A stretch of 49,625 nt of DNA from a virus. Under the pieces are notes generated by a model. The model was not told the origin of the DNA. It searched no databases and saw only the letters and a program-made list of their open reading frames with translations. Made by a program: the position numbers and the translations under genes. How positions within the stretch are numbered: the first letter of the stretch is position 1; each line of letters starts with the position of its first letter. The stretch lies in IMG/VR virus record IMGVR_UViG_3300024289_000045, positions 1 through 49,625 of that record; one strand, 5' to 3'. Shown piece after piece: positions 44,087 through 49,625 of the stretch.

Positions 44087-45567
44087 TGCATGACCCAGCA
44101 GCTGAAAGAGCAGTTTTATCTTCTTACTTTCAACATGGTAAAGATGCATACATTGAATCTTCAGATATTTTAAATGAAGATTGTTTTTTTATAGACTCAA
44201 ATAAAATAGTTTACAAATGTTTAAGACATTATTATCAAGATGAAAATGAAAAAATAGATATTCCAACATTTTTATCCATAGCAAACTCGCTTGGTTATAA
44301 AGAATTTTTTGAATCTAAAGATGAAAAAAAATATCTTAATAGCTTAACCATTCTCCCTGTTGAGTTAAAAAATACACGAAAGCTTTCTGCAAAACTTGTA
44401 AAATTAAAGATTGCAAATTCATTAAAAAAAGAAATAGATCTAGCAAGCGGTGAATTAAACTCAGTTACTGGAGATGAAACGCTATCAAATATACTTGGGA
44501 TAGCAGAACAACGAATATTTGATTTTACACTTAATTTATCAAATAGTGAAGATTCTGCTCCAAAATTCATTGGCGATGGCATAGATGAATATATACAACA
44601 CTTGGAAAATAATCCTATTACTCAGATAGGTATTCCGAGTGGTTTTCCTATTTATGATCAATGTATTGGCGGTGGTTTTAGACCTGGCACAGTAAACATC
44701 ATTGGCGCAAGAATGAAAACCGGAAAGTCATTCTTTGGAGATGCCGTAGCACTAAACATTTCTGAAAAACTAAACATACCAGTTTTAGTATTAGATACTG
44801 AAATGTCTAACAAAGATCATTGGCATAGAATGTTAGCGTCAATATCTGGAGTTAAAATTAACGACATAGAAACTGGTAAATATATATCATTGCCAGATGG
44901 TAAAAATAAAATAAACAACGCTAAAGAAAAGCTTAAATCAATACCTTATTATTATAAATCAATAGCCGGACAACCTTTTGAAGAAACATCAGGCATTATG
45001 CGAAGATGGATAATGCAAAAAGTAGGTCTTAATGAAAGCGGTCAAGCCAATCCATGTTTAATAGTATTTGATTACATTAAGCTAATGAGTGATGATTCTA
45101 TAAGTAAAAACATGGCTGAATATCAAGCATTAGGCTTTCTGATGACTTCTTTGCATAATTTTTGTGTAAAATACGGAGTGCCATGTCTTGCATTCACTCA
45201 ATTAAATCGTGATGGTATAAATCGTGAAGATACAGATGTAGCGTCTGGTTCTGATAGAATTCTTTGGTTATGCAGTAATTTTTCTATATATAAAAGAAAA
45301 TCAGAGGAGGAATTAGCAGAAGAAGTTCCAGCAGCTAATGGCAAAAGATATAATTTAAAGTTAATACCAATTATTAGTAGGCATGGAAATGGCTTATCAC
45401 AAGGTGATTATATCAACATTTGTGGCGAATATGAGATAGGTAGGATTTCTGAAGGGCCTACAAGAAATAATTTTCACTCACTAAGAAATACTAATAGCGG
45501 TTTTACTATTTCAGAAGAGGTGTCAAGAAATGAGCCAATTGACTTCTTTGGATCAGACGAAGATTAG
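44083..45567 (+). CDS. dnaB: DnaB-like replicative helicase
   Basis: The 494-residue protein has the DnaB N-terminal start (DPAAERAVLSSYF) and the RecA-like core: Walker A GARMKTGKS (208-216), Walker B LIVFDYIKL (about 326-334), and VPCLAFTQLNR with the sensor residues. It unwinds DNA as a hexamer at the phage fork. It has ATGA overlap with the previous gene, and the primase gene starts inside its end. Confidence 0.88.
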   Translation: MMHDPAAERAVLSSYFQHGKDAYIESSDILNEDCFFIDSNKIVYKCLRHYYQDENEKIDIPTFLSIANSLGYKEFFESKDEKKYLNSLTILPVELKNTRKLSAKLVKLKIANSLKKEIDLASGELNSVTGDETLSNILGIAEQRIFDFTLNLSNSEDSAPKFIGDGIDEYIQHLENNPITQIGIPSGFPIYDQCIGGGFRPGTVNIIGARMKTGKSFFGDAVALNISEKLNIPVLVLDTEMSNKDHWHRMLASISGVKINDIETGKYISLPDGKNKINNAKEKLKSIPYYYKSIAGQPFEETSGIMRRWIMQKVGLNESGQANPCLIVFDYIKLMSDDSISKNMAEYQALGFLMTSLHNFCVKYGVPCLAFTQLNRDGINREDTDVASGSDRILWLCSNFSIYKRKSEEELAEEVPAANGKRYNLKLIPIISRHGNGLSQGDYINICGEYEIGRISEGPTRNNFHSLRNTNSGFTISEEVSRNEPIDFFGSDED

Positions 45568-46642
45568 TTTTATGTCTGAAAAAATATTTGAGAATATTCA
45601 AATATTCTTAGATATGTTTGACATTAAATATAAAAATGTACAGAATTATATTTCTGCTCCATGTCCAATACATGGTGGAGATAATCCTACTGCTTTTTGT
45701 ATGTATCTAGATGGGAATACTTTAAAAGGTAACTGGTGTTGTTATACACATCATTGTGAAGAAATATTTAGGCCAACACCATTTGGTTTTATTAGAGGTG
45801 TTCTTTCTAACAAATACAATAATTGGACAGGGCAACTTAAAGATATAAAATACGGTTTTTTAAAAACATATGACTTTTGTCAATCAATACTGAAAATTGA
45901 TGAATCTAATATTCCAGAGTTAAATAATATAGAAAAAAGAAAGTTTTGTAATGATATTAAAATATTTACAAAAACTAAAAAATTCTTTAAAGGTTGGAAT
46001 TTACATAATGTTATTTCAAGTATGGATATACCATCACAATATTTTTTAAATAGAGGTTATAAAAGAGAAACCTTGGAACATTTTTGTGTTGGCACTTCAA
46101 AGAAAAATGACGGCATTTTTAGAGATAGGTCTATAGTTCCAGTCATAGCACAAGACGGAATTCATGTTGTCGGTTTTACTGGAAGATCAAATTATGAAAA
46201 ATGTTTAAAGTGCAATCAATATCACGAAGGATCATGTGAATCTAAAAACAAAAATTATATATATTCAAAATGGGTAAATAACAAAGGTTTTGCAAAAGAA
46301 AGATACTTATATAACTTACACAATGCTATAGAAGCTGCTAAATACAGTAAAAAAATAATTTTATGTGAAGGTCCAGCTGATGTTTGGTCTTTATATGAAA
46401 AAGGTATTGAAAATGCCGTTGCTATATTTGGAACATCTTTAACTGATTCTCAACAAATTATATTAGAGACTTGCGATATACATAAGATAATCTTATTATT
46501 AGACAATGATGAAGCTGGCATTGAAGCAAGAGAAAAAATCAAGTCATCTTTATGTAGGTTTTTTAACATAGCAGTACCAAAATATGAAGGTAAAGATCCT
46601 GGATCATCCAATTCAAATTTGAAGGACATATGCAATGTGTAA
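45530..46642 (+). CDS. dnaG: DnaG-like DNA primase
   Basis: GAGGTG precedes the ATG at 45530; an in-frame ATG at 45572 just after the helicase stop is an alternative. The protein has an N-terminal zinc finger (CPIHGG ... CCYTHHC, residues 45-76) and a TOPRIM domain (ILCEGPADVWSLYEKG, then KIILLLDNDEAGIEA). It makes RNA primers at the fork. At 370 residues it is shorter than bacterial DnaG because the C-terminal helicase-binding domain is missing. Confidence 0.85.
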   Translation: MSQLTSLDQTKISFMSEKIFENIQIFLDMFDIKYKNVQNYISAPCPIHGGDNPTAFCMYLDGNTLKGNWCCYTHHCEEIFRPTPFGFIRGVLSNKYNNWTGQLKDIKYGFLKTYDFCQSILKIDESNIPELNNIEKRKFCNDIKIFTKTKKFFKGWNLHNVISSMDIPSQYFLNRGYKRETLEHFCVGTSKKNDGIFRDRSIVPVIAQDGIHVVGFTGRSNYEKCLKCNQYHEGSCESKNKNYIYSKWVNNKGFAKERYLYNLHNAIEAAKYSKKIILCEGPADVWSLYEKGIENAVAIFGTSLTDSQQIILETCDIHKIILLLDNDEAGIEAREKIKSSLCRFFNIAVPKYEGKDPGSSNSNLKDICNV

Positions 46643-47297
46643 AATATTAGGAATAAGTGGTAAAAAAAGTGCTGGAAAAGACACGCTAGCTAATGCATTT
46701 TTTAATCATTGTAGATTTTTTTTAAATAAAAAAGTAGAAATTATACCTTTTGCACTAGCTTTAAAAGATACATGTCAAAATTTATTCAGTATAAAAAAGA
46801 AATCTATTTATGGAACCGAAGAACAAAAAAATGAATTAACTTATTATAAATGGTCTGATATGCCTAATTTTGTATCTGAAAGTATTTATGAAAAAATAAA
46901 ATCTTCTGGCATTGATCCAAAAGATATAGGTTTGTTTACAAAAAATGATTCATATATGACTGGTAGAGAATTTTTACAATTTTTTGGAACTGAAATTTGT
47001 AGAAAAATAAGCGATAACATACATATACAAGCAACATTTACAAAAATTAATTCTTTAAAAAGAGATTTTTTTATTATTCCAGATGTAAGATTTGTAAACG
47101 AAGTTAAATCAATTCAAGAAAACGGTGGATATGTAGTAAGATTAAACAGGGGTATTTCAAGTGATACACACTCTTCAGAAAAAGAATTGGACGATTTTAA
47201 AAACTTTGATTTAATAATAGACAATTCAAAATTATCTGTAGATAAAGAATTATCTTTGTTAAATAAATTTTTAACCAAAAAAGGTTGGTTTAAATGA
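46635..47297 (+). CDS. Deoxynucleoside monophosphate kinase
   Basis: The 220-residue protein has Walker A GKKSAGKDT (9-17) and an adenylate-kinase-like layout with MTGREFLQFFGTEICRKISDNIHI and IIPDVRFVNEVKSIQENGGYVVRLNR. This is the T4 gp1-type dNMP kinase family. It phosphorylates dNMPs to dNDPs, linking ThyX and NrdJ to dNTP supply. It overlaps both neighbours. Confidence 0.82.
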   Translation: MCKILGISGKKSAGKDTLANAFFNHCRFFLNKKVEIIPFALALKDTCQNLFSIKKKSIYGTEEQKNELTYYKWSDMPNFVSESIYEKIKSSGIDPKDIGLFTKNDSYMTGREFLQFFGTEICRKISDNIHIQATFTKINSLKRDFFIIPDVRFVNEVKSIQENGGYVVRLNRGISSDTHSSEKELDDFKNFDLIIDNSKLSVDKELSLLNKFLTKKGWFK

Positions 47298-48313
47298 TAA
47301 TAACCTATTTAAGGTCTTCTTCAGCTGGCTCGTTTGAATGGTGTCAGCATAAATATTTTTTAACATATTGTTTAGGTTTTAAAGATGATTCTAATAAAAA
47401 AGCTGTAAAAGGAAATATAGTTCATAAAGCACTAGAGTTACTAGCTAATAAACAGCTTTGTTTGCAAACAAAGACCAAAAATTTTCGTGATGATGAATTG
47501 GATAAAGAGTTTGATACCTTGCTTATTTGTCCAGAGCAAGCTATTAAGTCGGCTTTTGAATTTTATAGCAAAAAAGAAAATACTTTTGAATGGACAGATA
47601 AAGATTTTGAGGAATGCGACAAATGGTTATGGGATACTTTATTATTTAAAGACGGAATGTTTTCTCCGTTGAATAGAGTAATAGTTGAACCAGAAAAATA
47701 TTTTGATATAGAGCTAGATAAACCTTGGGCTAAATACGACTTTAGACTTATGAACGGAGAAACCGTTTCTGGTAATTTAAGATTAAAAGGAACTATGGAT
47801 CTTATAACCAGAATAGATTCAAAAACAATTGAATACATAGATTGGAAAACAGGAGAAAGAAAAAATTGGTCTACTGGAAAAGAAAAGGGTTATGACGATC
47901 TATTTGATGATTTTCAACTTAGACTTTATCATTATGCTTTAAGCAAAGTCTATCCAAATGAAGAAAATATAATAGTTACAATATTTTTTGTTAAAGCTGG
48001 CGGACCATTTTCTATATGTTTTCACAAGGAAGATCTTATAGAAACAGAAGAAATGATAAGAAAGAAGTTTGAATCAATAAAAAAATGCAAAACTCCAATG
48101 AGAATTATGGATTTAGGTAGAGATAAATGGAAATGCAGTAAATTATGCAAGTTTTATAAAGACGATTTTCAAGATGGAGTATCAACTTGTAGAAAAATTC
48201 ATGAGGAAATAGTTGAGTTGGGATTAGAAAAAGTTTATACTAAATATGCTGACTTCACAGCGGTTAAACAGTATGGTAGTGGTGGCGGTAAAACTAACAG
48301 GGAATCAACATGA
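47294..48313 (+). CDS. PD-(D/E)XK nuclease with Cas4/AddB-type iron-sulphur Cys
   Basis: The 339-residue protein has Cys17 near the start, GNIVHKALE (40-48, His44), GTMDLI (166-171, Asp169), EYIDWKTG (180-187, Asp183, Lys185) and DFQLRLYHYAL. Three more Cys near the end (KCSKLCKF ... STC) complete a Cas4/AddB-like 4Fe-4S set. It is probably a 5'-3' exonuclease in replication or recombination. No CRISPR array is in the window. Confidence 0.82.
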   Translation: MIITYLRSSSAGSFEWCQHKYFLTYCLGFKDDSNKKAVKGNIVHKALELLANKQLCLQTKTKNFRDDELDKEFDTLLICPEQAIKSAFEFYSKKENTFEWTDKDFEECDKWLWDTLLFKDGMFSPLNRVIVEPEKYFDIELDKPWAKYDFRLMNGETVSGNLRLKGTMDLITRIDSKTIEYIDWKTGERKNWSTGKEKGYDDLFDDFQLRLYHYALSKVYPNEENIIVTIFFVKAGGPFSICFHKEDLIETEEMIRKKFESIKKCKTPMRIMDLGRDKWKCSKLCKFYKDDFQDGVSTCRKIHEEIVELGLEKVYTKYADFTAVKQYGSGGGKTNREST

Positions 48314-49017
48314 GCGAAGAAAAAATTAGCAGCTTAAACGAACTTTTAAACTTATTTTCTTTTAAAGAAAAATCAGATATTCCAGAACAAAAAGAAGAAA
48401 ATTCAAAAAATATTTTGGTTTTTAAAACATCTCTGCTTGATTCTTTGGGTAAATTTCAAGGAATTTTAACAGGTGAAGATTGTCAACTTTATTTACAAGA
48501 AATACTTATTCCAGAAAATTTATTATGGATTCCGAGAAATATTGCTGAAAAAAGTCCTGAGTACAAACAAGTAATTCCTTACTGCGTTATTACATCTGCA
48601 AATAAAACATTTTCTTATCGAAGAAATAAAAAGGGCAATGAATCTAGATTACATAACATGAAGTCTATAGGCATTGGCGGTCATATTGAGCAATCAGATT
48701 TAGACAATGTTGATGACTTGTATAATAGTGCTATGTGGAGAGAGATAGACGAAGAAATTGCCCTAAATAAAGGTTTGGTAAAATCGAATAAAATTATAGG
48801 CATCATTAATGATGATAGTGATGATGTTGGAAAAGTTCATTTTGGAATTGTTCATAACCTTAAGATGAAGACGACTGATTGTATGGGTCTGTTAGAAAAT
48901 AAACTATCTGATGGTGGTTGGGAATTTACTGGATATTTGAAAAATGATATTGATCAATGGGAAAATTGGTCAGTATTTGTAATCAATGAATTAATGAGCG
49001 AATTAAAGTCTAAGTAA
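48310..49017 (+). CDS. Nudix-like hydrolase
   Basis: The central part (SIGIGGHIEQSDLDNVDDLYNSAMWREIDEEIALN) is a Nudix box with its GG...E and REIDEE halves, but with a longer spacer than the usual 23-residue box. VKSNKIIGIINDDSDDVGKVHFGIVHNL follows. Such enzymes hydrolyse nucleoside diphosphate derivatives. The N-terminal 65 residues are acidic and not conserved. It overlaps the nuclease gene by 4 nt. Confidence 0.72.
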   Translation: MSEEKISSLNELLNLFSFKEKSDIPEQKEENSKNILVFKTSLLDSLGKFQGILTGEDCQLYLQEILIPENLLWIPRNIAEKSPEYKQVIPYCVITSANKTFSYRRNKKGNESRLHNMKSIGIGGHIEQSDLDNVDDLYNSAMWREIDEEIALNKGLVKSNKIIGIINDDSDDVGKVHFGIVHNLKMKTTDCMGLLENKLSDGGWEFTGYLKNDIDQWENWSVFVINELMSELKSK

Positions 49018-49052
49018 TTTTTATTTATGGAAGTTTTTTTAGAAAGAATTAA

Positions 49053-49625
49053 ATGTCAAATTGGATTCCGTTGCATGTTCACTCGCAATATTCATTGCTT
49101 GATGGACTTCCTTCTGCTGAAAGAATAGCAGATAGGATATCAGAACTTGGATTAAAAGGTTGTGCATTAACAGATCATGGATCTTTATCTGGTTCTATTT
49201 CATTTTATAAAAAGTTAAAATCCAAATCTATTGATCCAATACTTGGTTGTGAATTTTATATATGTGAAAATGAACCTACAATAAAGAATGAAGATAATAA
49301 AAAACTAAGTCATTTATGTGTTCTTGCAAAACAAGATATTGGATGGAAGAACTTAGTAAAAGCTAGTTCTATTTCTAGTTCTCCAGAAAACTTTTATAGA
49401 AAACCAAGACTTGACCTTAAAACTCTTGCGTCTATTTCAAATGGTTCCTTTATTGTTTTTTCTGGTCACCCAGGTTCTGACTTGGGAAATTGTTTATTTA
49501 CAAACTTAACAGAAGCATATAGAGCAGAAACATTTGAACACGCCAAGTCATTAATTGATCCTAATTGGGAAAAGAAAGCTACTGATCTAGCATATAAATA
49601 CGCAGACTTATTTGGAAAAGAAAAC
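49053..49625 (+). CDS. dnaE: DNA polymerase III alpha subunit (partial, N-terminal PHP domain)
   Basis: The frame runs off the window edge. The 191 residues are the start of a C-family polymerase: PLHVHSQYSLLDG, then GCALTDHGSLSGS and PILGCEFYIC, the PHP domain with its His, Asp and Glu metal residues. Phages with a C-family replicative polymerase are a minority, and many use A- or B-family enzymes. It follows the Nudix gene after 35 nt with a weak AGAAAGA site. Confidence 0.9.
   Translation, partial: MSNWIPLHVHSQYSLLDGLPSAERIADRISELGLKGCALTDHGSLSGSISFYKKLKSKSIDPILGCEFYICENEPTIKNEDNKKLSHLCVLAKQDIGWKNLVKASSISSSPENFYRKPRLDLKTLASISNGSFIVFSGHPGSDLGNCLFTNLTEAYRAETFEHAKSLIDPNWEKKATDLAYKYADLFGKEN

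Noticed and set aside
47294-48313. CRISPR-associated Cas4
   Set aside because: The motifs resemble Cas4, but there is no CRISPR array or other cas gene, and the gene lies in a replication operon where phage exonucleases of this type occur.
1-49625. CRISPR array, insertion sequence, or integrase/attachment site
   Set aside because: No evenly spaced direct repeats, transposase motifs or integrase motifs were seen on either strand.

Overview
This is an AT-rich (roughly 30% GC by eye), almost fully coding, tightly overlapped stretch of what is very probably a large double-stranded DNA bacteriophage genome. The evidence is a phage-type replication block (C-family DNA polymerase, DnaB-type helicase, primase, RecA-like recombinase, dNMP kinase, iron-sulphur PD-(D/E)XK nuclease), nucleotide genes (class II ribonucleotide reductase, ThyX), HNH homing endonucleases, tRNA genes, and dozens of very small ORFs in ATGA or 8-20 nt overlaps. 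A 426-residue DUF1501 protein with a twin-arginine signal (13996-15276) belongs to a family hugely expanded in Planctomycetes. I therefore infer a planctomycete or related host, but no host gene flanks the window to prove it.

Layout. 1-7000: about 30 tiny accessory genes on the + strand, a tRNA-Ile(CAU)-like gene split by a 751-nt group I intron carrying an HNH endonuclease, a tRNA-Leu(UAA), and a terminator. 7000-8340: two divergent glycosyltransferases. 8390-11700: more small accessory genes. 11714-15850: two paralogous structured leader RNAs, the first before a C5-cytosine methyltransferase and a second methyltransferase, the second before a CsrA homologue that is translationally coupled to the DUF1501 gene; then small zinc and Cys-rich proteins and a terminator. 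15895-20004: zinc proteins, unknowns, and a glycosyltransferase-methyltransferase fusion. 19997-23329: a minus-strand island (YkgJ-like, PduO adenosyltransferase, DUF5672 glycosyltransferase-like, methyltransferase, HAD phosphatase, small gene, arginyl-transferase-like GNAT). 23847-24193: a highly structured non-coding stretch. 24194-35734: GNATs, HNH nucleases, polypeptide deformylase, GT4, ThyX, small membrane and secreted proteins, a papain-like protein, DUF5824-like protein. 35838-49625: nrdJ, a radical SAM/SPASM gene, small genes and the replication operon, running off the end inside dnaE.

How the parts fit. NrdJ needs adenosylcobalamin, and PduO makes it, so the phage supplies both enzyme and the last cofactor step. 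ThyX and the dNMP kinase complete dNTP supply for the replication operon. Several glycosyltransferases, methyltransferases and GNATs suggest modification of a surface glycan, virion or DNA. Regulation appears layered: a recurrent CGAATAAATA element ahead of many genes (a candidate late promoter), a few sigma70-like promoters, ribosome-site hairpins on an HNH gene and a neighbour, and a possible CsrA post-transcriptional circuit acting through the paired leaders. The leaders plus CsrA plus DUF1501 are the best candidates for an undescribed system; the intron-split tRNA, the 250-nt structured RNA, a candidate -1 frameshift and the NrdJ-PduO pair are the next best.
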